Shown: positions 26,724 to 34,908 of the stretch, piece by piece
Layout: every line of letters begins with the position of its first letter
Numbering within the stretch: position 1 is the stretch's first letter
DNA from: an uncultured Aquimarina sp.
GTDB lineage: Bacteria; Bacteroidota; Bacteroidia; Flavobacteriales; Flavobacteriaceae
Assembly (NCBI GenBank): GCA_947498785.1
Contig: CANMLS010000026.1
Location: forward strand, 16,761 to 80,760
Length of the DNA: 64,000 bases
Direction of reading: 5' to 3'
The notes under the pieces: generated by a model
What the model was told of the DNA's origin: nothing
Seen by the model: the letters and a program-made list of their open reading frames with translations, nothing else
Databases searched by the model: none
Translations under genes and position numbers: made by a program

Positions 26724-27877
26724 ACTGTTACTTGTAATCTTTTTATAGCTTCTTTTATATCTTCTTTGGATACACAAAGTGAAAAACGAATATATCCTTT
26801 TCCATTACTTCCAAAAATATCTCCAGGAGCAATAAATATATCGTTCTTATATAATATGTTATCTATAAACTCAACTGCATTGACTTCTTCGGGTAATTTT
26901 GCCCAAACAAACATCCCTATAGCCGTTGTATCATAACTACACCCCAATAATGTAGCCAATTCCCATATTAAGTTTCTTCTTTCTTTATAAACTGCATTCA
27001 TTTTATCATACCAATCATCTGCAATCTGTAATGCTGCTATTGCTCCACGTTGTATGCCTTGAAACATACCACTATCCATATTACTTTTCACTTTAAGAAT
27101 TGCTTCAATCTTATCTGCATTTCCACTTACCATTCCTACACGCCAACCTGCCATGTTAAAAGTTTTACTTAAAGAGTTTAGTTCTAATGCTACTTCTTTT
27201 GCTCCTTCTATTGATAATATACTTATAGGGTTTTCATTTAGAATAAAGCTATATGGATTATCTTGCACCAATAGAATACTATGTTTTTTAGCAAAATCGA
27301 TCATCTTTTTATAGAGCGCTACACTTCCTGAAGCTCCTGTAGGCATATTAGGGTAATTAACCCACATAATTTTAACCTTACTCAAATCTATTTTTGAAAG
27401 ACTATGAAAATCAGGCTCCCAACCATTATTCTCTAAAAGATCATAGAACACTGGTTTTGCTCCTACCAAATTAGCAACTGAAGTATACGTAGGATATCCT
27501 GGATTAGGTACTAACACCTCATCTCCTTCATTTAGGTATGCCAATGAAATATGCATAATCCCTTCTTTAGAACCCATCAAAGGAAGAATTTCATTTTCGG
27601 GATTTAAAGATACCTGATACTTTGCATCATAAAAACCTGAAATAGCTTCTCTTAATTCTGGTAATCCCTGATAACTTTGATATTTATGCGCTCCATTTAC
27701 CGTTACTGTATTTTGTATCGCCTGTACAACAACTTTAGGGGGATCTAAATCTGGACTCCCAATAGCCATGTTAAGAATAGGTTTACCAGCTGCTAATAAA
27801 CCTCTTACTTCTCTCAATTTGCTCGAAAAATAATATTCTTCTACTGTTTCTAATCGTTTTGCAGTTTGAATGCTCAT
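26720..27877 (-). CDS. Class I/II pyridoxal-phosphate aminotransferase (probable aromatic)
   Basis: A 385-residue fold-type I aminotransferase with the PLP-lysine motif NSLSKTFNMAGWRVG, the N-terminal GSPDLDPPK and the C-terminal Arg region YIRFSLC. Being between pheA and tyrA, it most likely transaminates phenylpyruvate and/or 4-hydroxyphenylpyruvate (or prephenate). Both ends overlap neighbours by four bases (ATGA), so translation is coupled through the operon. Confidence 0.9.
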   Translation of the reverse strand: MSIQTAKRLETVEEYYFSSKLREVRGLLAAGKPILNMAIGSPDLDPPKVVVQAIQNTVTVNGAHKYQSYQGLPELREAISGFYDAKYQVSLNPENEILPLMGSKEGIMHISLAYLNEGDEVLVPNPGYPTYTSVANLVGAKPVFYDLLENNGWEPDFHSLSKIDLSKVKIMWVNYPNMPTGASGSVALYKKMIDFAKKHSILLVQDNPYSFILNENPISILSIEGAKEVALELNSLSKTFNMAGWRVGMVSGNADKIEAILKVKSNMDSGMFQGIQRGAIAALQIADDWYDKMNAVYKERRNLIWELATLLGCSYDTTAIGMFVWAKLPEEVNAVEFIDNILYKNDIFIAPGDIFGSNGKGYIRFSLCVSKEDIKEAIKRLQVTV

Positions 27878-28707
27878 CCGTTTTGATTTTTATATTCTCC
27901 AAGTACTTTTAATTCTAACGCCATTATTTTTAAAATAGACATTGCTTTCTCATAATCTTTGTACGATGTAAAGGTAACATCAACAAAAAAAGAATATTTC
28001 CAAGGCATACTGATAACGGGCAATGATTGAATTTTGGTTAAATTAAGACCACAATCGCTCATAACATTAAGCACTGTTGCAAGACTTCCTCTTTTATGAT
28101 CTGTAAGAAATTTTAAGGATGCCTTATTAACTTCTTCTTTTTCTGGAATTATATCTTTTCTAGTATTTAGAATAAAAAAACGAGTACTATTAGACTTTAT
28201 GGTTTGGATCTCTTTGGCTAAAATATTTAGTTGGTAGATATTCGCTGCTGTTTCACCCGCTACGGCAGCAATCCCTTTTAATTGTTGATCATGAATACGT
28301 TTAGCCACATCTGCTGTATCTGCATCTTCTACTAATTTAATATGTGGTAATCCTTTAAAAAATTCTTTACATTGTAGTAATGCCATAGGATGAGAATACA
28401 CTTCATTAATATCTGAAATTTCTTGTCCCTCTAAAGCCATTAAACAGTGGTGAATTGGCTGAAAATATTCTCCACTAATAGTAATATTATGTTCATCTAT
28501 ATAGGCATAATTAGGAATAATTGACCCTGCAATAGAATTCTCTATTGCCATAACAGCATCTGTGCTTTTATTTTGTTCTAGGCTATGTATCAATTCCTGA
28601 AATGACATACATTCATCTACAACGACATCTTCTCCAAAATATGCTTGAGCAACACCATGATGATACGATCCTTTTATTCCTTGTATGGCAACCTTTTTTT
28701 CTTTCAT
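27874..28707 (-). CDS. pheA: Prephenate dehydratase PheA (monofunctional)
   Basis: PheA converts prephenate to phenylpyruvate for phenylalanine. The 277-residue product has the catalytic NSTRFFIL (Thr175-Arg-Phe177) and a C-terminal ACT domain (about 195-275). The ACT motif normally written ESRP, involved in phenylalanine feedback, is QSLP (227-230) here, which may weaken feedback. It lacks a mutase domain. It is the first enzyme gene of the aromatic operon and lies downstream of a leader peptide and attenuator-type terminator (28771-28907). Confidence 0.95.
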   Translation of the reverse strand: MKEKKVAIQGIKGSYHHGVAQAYFGEDVVVDECMSFQELIHSLEQNKSTDAVMAIENSIAGSIIPNYAYIDEHNITISGEYFQPIHHCLMALEGQEISDINEVYSHPMALLQCKEFFKGLPHIKLVEDADTADVAKRIHDQQLKGIAAVAGETAANIYQLNILAKEIQTIKSNSTRFFILNTRKDIIPEKEEVNKASLKFLTDHKRGSLATVLNVMSDCGLNLTKIQSLPVISMPWKYSFFVDVTFTSYKDYEKAMSILKIMALELKVLGEYKNQNG

Positions 28708-28770
28708 AGACTATCTTGGTTCGTATTGGTATGTTTTTTATGATTCATTGGTTTTTTACATTTTGTTTCA

Positions 28771-28799
28771 AAAAAAAATCCCGATTTTTCATCGGGATT
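28771..28799 (-). terminator. Attenuator terminator in the pheA leader
   Basis: On the minus strand, AATCCCGAT (28799-28791) pairs with ATCGGGATT (28785-28777) over a five-base loop and is followed directly by eight T. It lies upstream of pheA and 31 bases after the leader peptide stop. A terminator before the first gene of its own operon has no use except conditional termination. An alternative pairing of the leader's UGGGAU (28845-28840) with AUCCCG (28798-28793) would break it. Confidence 0.85.
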
Positions 28800-28829
28800 C
28801 TAGTTTTATAAATTTCTGCTTTATTTATT

Positions 28830-28907
28830 TTACATAGCGATCCCATTCTTACTTTTAAGATAAAAGAAGAAAAAATAAAATCGATTCCAAGTAAATAAAG
28901 TATCCAT
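28830..28907 (-). CDS. Aromatic-rich leader peptide of the pheA operon (attenuator)
   Basis: A 25-codon ORF read by me on the minus strand: it starts MDTLFTWN, continues RFYFFFFYLK and ends SKNGIAM followed by TAA. It contains six Phe, two Tyr and one Trp codon. Seven of the aromatic codons form the run FYFFFFY at positions 10-16. The reading frame is preceded by a promoter-like TTG-N18-TACTTTAG and followed by a strong terminator. Classical leader-peptide attenuators such as E. coli pheL work this way: ribosome stalling at scarce aminoacyl-tRNA prevents the terminator. Length, position and composition all fit. Confidence 0.85.
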   Translation of the reverse strand: MDTLFTWNRFYFFFFYLKSKNGIAM

Positions 28908-28928
28908 TATTGTTTCATTATTACAATG

Positions 28929-28957
28929 CTAAAGTAGCTAAAACTATTACTATTCAA
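28929..28957 (-). promoter_or_regulatory. Predicted promoter of the pheA operon
   Basis: On the minus strand, TTG (28957-28955) and TACTTTAG (28936-28929) are separated by 18 bases. This is a -33 match and a seven-of-eight match to TAnnTTTG. Transcription would begin about 20 bases before the leader peptide ATG. Confidence 0.5.
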
Positions 28958-29100
28958 AATAATTTTTGTTTTTTTTCATCAACTTAAAAGCATTATCATC
29001 AAATTTTAAAATTTTAGTCAGAAAACATGAAATATTTCAATCAAAAACCAACATAACTTACGAATCTTCTATATTTCAACCTGCTAACAAACGTTTGTGT

Positions 29101-30288
29101 TCATATCACCTTCAATTCTTTGCCAACTTTTGTAAAAGCTTTGACCGCCTTTTCTAAATGATAACGTTCGTGACCTGCAGACAATTGGACTCTAATTCTT
29201 GCTTTTCCTTTCGGAACAACAGGATAGAAAAATCCTATAACATAAATTCCCTCTTCCAATAATTTTGCAGCAAATTCCTGAGCTAACTTAGCCTCATATA
29301 ACATGACTGGAACAATAGGATGATCACCAGAGATAATATCAAATCCAGCAGCGGTCATTTCTGATCTAAAATATTTTGTATTTTCTTCTAATTTATCCCT
29401 AAGCTTGGTAGAGGAACTTAATAAGTCTAACACTTTTATCGATGCTCCTACAATGGATGGTGCTACTGTATTAGAAAATAAATAAGGTCTAGAGCGCTGT
29501 CTTAACATCTCTACAATTTCTTTTCTGGCTGCCGTAAAACCTCCAGAAGCTCCTCCAAGAGCTTTACCATAAGTACCTGTAATAATATCAACCCTACCCA
29601 TAACATTATGATACTCATGTGTTCCGCGTCCTGTTTTACCCAAGAAACCTGTGGAATGACATTCATCTATCATTACCATCGCATTATATTGATCTGCCAA
29701 ATCACAAATTTTATCTAATTGCGCAATCGTTCCATCCATAGAAAACGAACCATCTGTTACTATAAGTACACGTCTGGATCCTTCTGCTGATTTTAACTGT
29801 TTTTCCAGATCAACCATATTATTATGCTCATATCTAAAACGTTTTGCTTTACATAACCTTACCCCATCAATAATCGAAGCGTGATTTAAAGCATCTGAAA
29901 TAATAGCATCCTCTGATCCAAGAATAGGTTCAAACACACCCCCATTAGCGTCAAAGGCCGCTGCATAAAGAATACAATCTTCCATACCCAAAAACTCTGC
30001 AGTCTTACGTTCTAATTCTTTATGAATATCTTGAGTTCCACAAATAAAACGTACAGATGATAATCCATATCCGTGAGAATCAATGGCATTTTTTCCTGCT
30101 TCTATTACATCAGGATGAGAAGAAAGTCCTAAATAATTGTTAGCACAAAAATTGAGAACATCTTTGGTATTTGTTGTATCTATCTTTGCTCCTTGCGGTG
30201 TAGTTATTATTCTTTCGGATTTATATAATCCTGCTGCGGTAATTTCATCCAGCTCTTTTTGTAAACCTTCTTTTATAGTAGAGAACAT
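29101..30288 (-). CDS. kbl: Glycine C-acetyltransferase (2-amino-3-ketobutyrate CoA ligase) Kbl
   Basis: Kbl cleaves 2-amino-3-ketobutyrate with CoA to glycine and acetyl-CoA, the second step of threonine degradation. The 395-residue alpha-oxoamine synthase has the PLP-lysine motif [14 protein letters not shown], the ECHSTGFLG segment and the HEPN-unrelated DGSFSMDG start of the large domain. Length is standard. It follows threonine dehydrogenase by 64 bases on the same strand, and the two form the complete pathway. Confidence 0.95.
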   Translation of the reverse strand: MFSTIKEGLQKELDEITAAGLYKSERIITTPQGAKIDTTNTKDVLNFCANNYLGLSSHPDVIEAGKNAIDSHGYGLSSVRFICGTQDIHKELERKTAEFLGMEDCILYAAAFDANGGVFEPILGSEDAIISDALNHASIIDGVRLCKAKRFRYEHNNMVDLEKQLKSAEGSRRVLIVTDGSFSMDGTIAQLDKICDLADQYNAMVMIDECHSTGFLGKTGRGTHEYHNVMGRVDIITGTYGKALGGASGGFTAARKEIVEMLRQRSRPYLFSNTVAPSIVGASIKVLDLLSSSTKLRDKLEENTKYFRSEMTAAGFDIISGDHPIVPVMLYEAKLAQEFAAKLLEEGIYVIGFFYPVVPKGKARIRVQLSAGHERYHLEKAVKAFTKVGKELKVI

Positions 30289-30352
30289 AATAATTATACT
30301 TTATTGTTATTTTTAATTAGTACCAAAATTTATCCATATTTATACTTAGGAG

Positions 30353-31327
30353 CTAAAACATCAATGTTTCCAAATTTCTTGATCCTGTTTTGTATTCTTC
30401 TTGTAGCTTTTCTATCATAATGCTTGTAATGGATTCAAGATCATATTCTGGTTTCCAATCCCAATCTTTTCTAGCAATAGAATCATCTATTACTTTTGGC
30501 CACCTAGAAGCAATTTCTTGCCTAAAATCTGGCTCGTAAGAGATTTTAAAATCAGGATATAATTTATGAATTTCTAACGCTACTTCGGCAGGAGAAAAAC
30601 TAATTCCTGCTATATTATAAGAAGTACGGATAGTAATATCATCTTTAGGAGCATCCATTAATTCTAAAGTAGCACGTATAACATCATCCATAAAAATCAT
30701 CGGGAGTGTCGCATCTTCTTTCAAGAAGCACTTAAATTCTTTTTTAAGCACCGCTTTATGGTAAATATCAACTGCATAATCTGTTGTACCTCCACCAGGT
30801 AATGATTGATATCCAATCACACCAGGATAACGAATTGATCTAACATCCAATCCATATCTCATAAAATAATATTGTGCCCAATTTTCTCCTGCAGCTTTAC
30901 TAATACCGTACACAGTAGCTGGATCTAGATAAGCATTATTGGGAGTATTATCAAGAGGAGCACCCTCACCAAATACAGCAATAGAACTAGGAAAAAAAAC
31001 CTTATCTATTTTATGGTGCCTAGAAACCTCCAGAACATTAAATAAAGTCTTCATATTAATATCCCAGGTTACTAATGGAGTCTGCTCTCCTCTAGCTGAT
31101 AGAATAGCTGCAAGGTGGTATATCTGCGTTACGTTATACTGAGTCACTACATCATGAATCCTATTCATATCAGTTGCATCGATTATTTCAAAAATACCTT
31201 CATATCCTTCTCTAAATCTCAAATCAGAAGCAATTACATTATTGTTCCCAAATTTATGCTTCAATGATTCTGTTAGAACAGATCCTAATTGACCATTTGC
31301 TCCTATTACCAAAATAACTGTTTCCAT
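30353..31327 (-). CDS. tdh: SDR-type L-threonine 3-dehydrogenase
   Basis: An NAD-dependent short-chain (extended SDR) enzyme of 324 residues: Rossmann motif VIGANGQLGSVL at the N-terminus, catalytic YGISKAAGE (YxxxK) in the middle. This UDP-galactose-epimerase-like type of threonine dehydrogenase oxidises L-threonine to 2-amino-3-ketobutyrate and is unrelated to the zinc medium-chain type. The neighbouring kbl completes the route to glycine, which supports the substrate call. An Lrp-type regulator is divergent, 184 bases away. Confidence 0.93.
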   Translation of the reverse strand: METVILVIGANGQLGSVLTESLKHKFGNNNVIASDLRFREGYEGIFEIIDATDMNRIHDVVTQYNVTQIYHLAAILSARGEQTPLVTWDINMKTLFNVLEVSRHHKIDKVFFPSSIAVFGEGAPLDNTPNNAYLDPATVYGISKAAGENWAQYYFMRYGLDVRSIRYPGVIGYQSLPGGGTTDYAVDIYHKAVLKKEFKCFLKEDATLPMIFMDDVIRATLELMDAPKDDITIRTSYNIAGISFSPAEVALEIHKLYPDFKISYEPDFRQEIASRWPKVIDDSIARKDWDWKPEYDLESITSIMIEKLQEEYKTGSRNLETLMF

Positions 31328-31422
31328 AGTATCTTAAAATTTTAACATCTTTAAGTGTTATTTCCTTACCAAAATACAAAACATAGTTTTTATATCCACA
31401 AAAAAAACAATAATTAAACAAT

Positions 31423-31442
31423 AATTACTTTGAATTGTAATT
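31423..31442. promoter_or_regulatory. Candidate operator in the tdh/lrp divergent region
   Basis: AATTAC (31423-31428) and GTAATT (31437-31442) are inverted copies with an eight-base spacer, in the 184-base region between tdh (minus) and the Lrp gene (plus). Lrp/AsnC proteins often bind AT-rich inverted repeats of this size next to their own gene. Only the repeat is observed; binding is inferred. Confidence 0.4.
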
Positions 31443-31511
31443 TTTTTAGATATATTTACTTTTACATATATTTAAATTCAAGTTTTAAAGTAATTTTTTT
31501 TAAACCTAACA

Positions 31512-31973
31512 ATGGAACAATTAGATCATACCGACGTTACTATCCTTAGAATTTTACAAGAAGATGCTAAAAAAACAGCAAAAGAAATTGCCAAAATCCT
31601 TAATCTTACACCATCCCCTATATATGAAAGAATCAGAAGACTTGAGAAGCAAGGGTTTATAAAAAAGTATGTTGCTATCTTGGATAAAAAACTGATAGAT
31701 CGATCTATCACTACAATTTGTCAAGTTTCTATGCGATATCATAACGAAGCGTTTATAGAAAATTTTGAAAAGCAAATTCAAAACTTACAAGAAGTACAAG
31801 AATGTTACCATATGGCAGGTCAGGTAGATTTTATTCTAAAAATCCATACTAAAAGCCTAGAAGAATACCATGATTTCATAAAAACCAAATTGTCAAAAAT
31901 TGAAAATATTGGTATATTAAACAGCACTTTTGTGCTTAAAGAGATCAAACACACTTCAGAGTTTTATATTTGA
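31512..31973 (+). CDS. Lrp/AsnC family transcriptional regulator
   Basis: A 153-residue regulator: N-terminal helix-turn-helix (about 1-60, DHTDVTILRILQEDAKKTAKEI and LTPSPIYERIRRLEKQGFI) and a C-terminal RAM ligand-sensing domain (about 65-145, with YHMAGQVDFILKI). Divergent from tdh-kbl, so threonine, glycine or a related amino acid is a likely effector, by position only. Its last 18 bases overlap the convergent GH1 gene. Confidence 0.93.
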   Translation: MEQLDHTDVTILRILQEDAKKTAKEIAKILNLTPSPIYERIRRLEKQGFIKKYVAILDKKLIDRSITTICQVSMRYHNEAFIENFEKQIQNLQEVQECYHMAGQVDFILKIHTKSLEEYHDFIKTKLSKIENIGILNSTFVLKEIKHTSEFYI

Positions 31974-33269
31974 TAGGTATTTCTTTAACCAAAATGCAGA
32001 TTTTTTCATTTTGCGTTGCATGGTTTTTCTATTGAAGCTTATAATACCAAATTTTGGAATAAAGCCTTCTGCCCATTCAAAATTATCTACAAGTGTCCAA
32101 AGCAAAATACCTTTAAGGTTTATTCCTTTTTTTAGGACTATCTTCATCCCATCTACTACACTTTGATAATATTCTATTCGTGCGTTGTCATCCTCTTTTT
32201 CTGACAAGGCCATTCCGCACTCCGATAACCATAGTGGTTTTTTGGGATCATATGAAGAAAATCGTTCTAAGAAATATTGTGTTCCTTGAGGATAAGTTTC
32301 CCATCCCATTATAGATACCGGAATTTTTCTTTTTTTTGGTTTTATGGGCAACGCTCCCATATACGGAATATACCAAGCTGCTTTAATCACTTCTCGAGTA
32401 TAAGTCTGGATACCCCAAAAATCGAAATCAGTTTTAAGCGCTTCAATATCTCCGATTTTATAATATCTCGAAATGCGTTTTAAAATAGGTAAATCATCAT
32501 CAGGATATCCTAACCCCAAATGAGGTTCTATAAACAAACGATTCATCAGTGTATCAATTCTATTGGCCGCTTTACGATCTGCTGATGTATTTCTATACGG
32601 TTCTATTTTAGTACAACTTACTGCTGTACCTACCTGAAGACCTTCTTTTTTCTTTAATATTCTGAATCCTTCTGCTTGAGCTAACAAAAGATGATGTGTG
32701 CTCGAAATAAAATTTCGAATTCCTCTTTTACCTGGAGCGTGTACACCAAGAAAATAACCCCCTCCCAAACATACTATTCCCTCATTAATCAATATCCAAT
32801 ATTTAACACGATCAGAAAAATGATCTCTCAATACTTGCACATAATCCTTATACCAATCAACAATTTCTCTATTTGTCCACCCTCCTTTATCTTCAAGTTT
32901 TTGGGGCAAATCCCAATGATAGGTTGTAATCCATGGTTCTATACCTACCAATAGACAATAATCAATTACTTCGTTATAAAATTCGATTCCTTTTTGATTG
33001 ACCATCCCTGTACCTTCGGGCAATATTCTTGGCCAGGAGATAGAAAAACGAAAAATCTTTAGTCCGATATCTATTGCTAGGTCTATATCTTCCTTAAATC
33101 TATGATAAAAATCTGTTGCCTCTTTAATGTTAGAACCATCTTTGATCTTATGAGGTTTTTGAGTAAATGTATCCCAGATAGAAAGACCTTTGCCGTCTTT
33201 ATCATAAGCGCCTTCTGTTTGAGCAGCTGCAATGGTTACTCCCCATTCAAGATGCCTAAATTCATTCAT
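31956..33269 (-). CDS. Family 1 glycoside hydrolase (beta-glucosidase-like)
   Basis: A 437-residue TIM-barrel glycosidase with the GH1 pair: acid/base Glu163 in WILINEG (usual motif TFNEP) and nucleophile Glu350 in LWLSECGM (usual TENG). The N-terminal GVTIAAAQTEGAYDKDGKG and FSISWPRILPEG segments are typical. There is no signal peptide, so it acts in the cytoplasm on imported beta-glycosides; specificity cannot be read. The motif variants are mild but the catalytic residues are intact. It is a lone gene. Confidence 0.92.
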   Translation of the reverse strand: MNEFRHLEWGVTIAAAQTEGAYDKDGKGLSIWDTFTQKPHKIKDGSNIKEATDFYHRFKEDIDLAIDIGLKIFRFSISWPRILPEGTGMVNQKGIEFYNEVIDYCLLVGIEPWITTYHWDLPQKLEDKGGWTNREIVDWYKDYVQVLRDHFSDRVKYWILINEGIVCLGGGYFLGVHAPGKRGIRNFISSTHHLLLAQAEGFRILKKKEGLQVGTAVSCTKIEPYRNTSADRKAANRIDTLMNRLFIEPHLGLGYPDDDLPILKRISRYYKIGDIEALKTDFDFWGIQTYTREVIKAAWYIPYMGALPIKPKKRKIPVSIMGWETYPQGTQYFLERFSSYDPKKPLWLSECGMALSEKEDDNARIEYYQSVVDGMKIVLKKGINLKGILLWTLVDNFEWAEGFIPKFGIISFNRKTMQRKMKKSAFWLKKYLSNIKL

Positions 33270-33586
33270 TTTTTATAAAAATTCCAGAAAACAAAACACG
33301 GTGCATACTACTATCTGAATATTTCTTTTTTAAGGAAAGGAAATATTATAGAGAAAATAATACGCTGAACTAAGTAAACCAGCCTATTAAAAAAACTACG
33401 GATTATTTTTTTGATCTTATACAATAACATACTGAAAATCTTTGTTTTATAAAAATAACGCATTAAGCATCAGATCATTTTACGTTAACGTTATCTTAGT
33501 GTTAAGATCATTTTTTATCAGTTTATCATACAATAAATATTGAATTATGTACTTTTGAATGTAAGTAGATTTTATAAATATTCTAT
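33270..33586. other. Divergent intergenic region upstream of gldA
   Basis: No gene was seen. It holds two compact palindromes side by side, ACGTTAACGT (33482-33491) and ATCTTA-gtgt-TAAGAT (33493-33508), and a -7 element TACTTTTG at 33550-33557 for gldA. The rest is AT-rich sequence without evident structure. Confidence 0.5.
33550..33557 (+). promoter_or_regulatory. Predicted -7 element of gldA
   Basis: TACTTTTG matches TAnnTTTG and lies 29 bases before the gldA ATG. The upstream TTG is not evident at the usual spacing. Confidence 0.5.
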
Positions 33587-34483
33587 ATGTCAATTTCTGT
33601 ATCCAATATCTCCAAACTTTATAACGATCAAAAAGCATTAAACAATATTTCTTTTGAAATAAAAGAAGGGGAAATTGTTGGCTTTTTAGGCCCTAACGGG
33701 GCAGGAAAATCTACTATGATGAAGATTCTAACCACATATCTTGATCCTTCTGAAGGTTCAGCTATAGTAAACAATTTTGATATTCATTCTCAATCCATAG
33801 ATGTGCAACGAAGCATTGGTTATCTCCCAGAACACAATCCTTTATATTTGGAAATGTATGTTAGAGAATACCTTATATTTAATGCAAGAGTTTATAAAAT
33901 TTCTAAATCGAGAATTGAAGAAGTGATTAAATTAACAGGTTTAACTCCTGAAGCTAATAAAAAGATTGATCAGCTTTCTAAAGGATATCGCCAACGTGTA
34001 GGTTTAGCTTGTGCTCTTCTTCATGACCCTCAGGTATTGATTCTTGATGAACCTACAACTGGTTTGGATCCAAATCAATTAGTCGAAATTAGAGAACTCA
34101 TAAAATCCATTGGTGCTGCAAAAACTGTATTCTTATCTACTCATATTATGCAAGAGGTTGAGGCTATGTGTGACCGAGTCATTATTATCAATAAAGGAGA
34201 AGTCGTCGCTGACAAAAATCTTGATGAAATATCGGATGAAACTCACCAAATTATAGAGGTAGAGTTTGATTATCGTATAGAAGAAGCATTTTTATCAAAG
34301 TTACCAAATGTCTCTGAAGTAAAAAACATTCATGGTTTTTCTTATCAAATCACTTTTGATACCAAAAAGGATATGCGCCCTACTGTTTTTGATTTTGCTC
34401 ATGACAACAAATTGAAAATATTACAACTATCAAGAAAGAACAAAAATCTAGAAAGTCTTTTTAGAGAATTAACCAATTCTTAA
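33587..34483 (+). CDS. gldA: Gliding motility ABC transporter ATP-binding protein GldA
   Basis: GldA is the ATPase of the GldA-GldF-GldG ABC complex needed for gliding in Flavobacterium. The 298-residue protein has Walker A GPNGAGKSTM (near 38), signature LSKGYRQRVG, Walker B VLILDEPTTGLDP and the H-loop STHIMQEVEAM. The sequence MSISVSNISKLY and the GYLPEHNPLYLEMYVREYL stretch are characteristic of GldA. Its partners gldF and gldG are not in the window, as is usual for gldA. Transcribed alone. Confidence 0.9.
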   Translation: MSISVSNISKLYNDQKALNNISFEIKEGEIVGFLGPNGAGKSTMMKILTTYLDPSEGSAIVNNFDIHSQSIDVQRSIGYLPEHNPLYLEMYVREYLIFNARVYKISKSRIEEVIKLTGLTPEANKKIDQLSKGYRQRVGLACALLHDPQVLILDEPTTGLDPNQLVEIRELIKSIGAAKTVFLSTHIMQEVEAMCDRVIIINKGEVVADKNLDEISDETHQIIEVEFDYRIEEAFLSKLPNVSEVKNIHGFSYQITFDTKKDMRPTVFDFAHDNKLKILQLSRKNKNLESLFRELTNS

Positions 34484-34497
34484 AAAAATTGTAGAAA

Positions 34498-34908
34498 TTA
34501 AATCAGTTTCGTTTTCTCTATATCGCATAAAATTTCTTTAAGTTTTTCAACAGAAATTGGCTTAACAATATAGTCACTTACACTTTCATAGGATTTAGCT
34601 CTAAGAATATCTTCTGGGTCTACAGAGGAAGAAACTACATAAATGATAATTTTCTTTACACAAGGAACCTTTATAAACTCTTCCAAAAATTGTAGACCGT
34701 CAAGAACTGGCATATTCAAATCCAACAAAATAACATCAGGTAATTTTTCATTTGCCGATATAATGGCTTTCAGATTGTTTAATGCTTCTTCTCCATTACG
34801 AAAAACCATAAAACCATTACAAAAATCAACAAGTTCCATTATTTTTTTTATGCCAAATACAAAAATTGGATCATCATCAATAATACAAGCTATATCAATT
34901 TTTTTCAT
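34498..34908 (-). CDS. Single-domain response regulator (receiver)
   Basis: A 136-residue CheY-like protein with the acidic pair IIDDDPIFVF, the phospho-acceptor Asp63 in VILLDLNMP, the switch Ser (VSSSVDP) and Lys (YIVKPIS). It has no output domain, so it relays signals by protein contact. Its start overlaps the end of the PAS-kinase gene by 14 bases, so the kinase is the probable phosphate donor. The convergent gldA ends 14 bases away. Confidence 0.93.
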   Translation of the reverse strand: MKKIDIACIIDDDPIFVFGIKKIMELVDFCNGFMVFRNGEEALNNLKAIISANEKLPDVILLDLNMPVLDGLQFLEEFIKVPCVKKIIIYVVSSSVDPEDILRAKSYESVSDYIVKPISVEKLKEILCDIEKTKLI

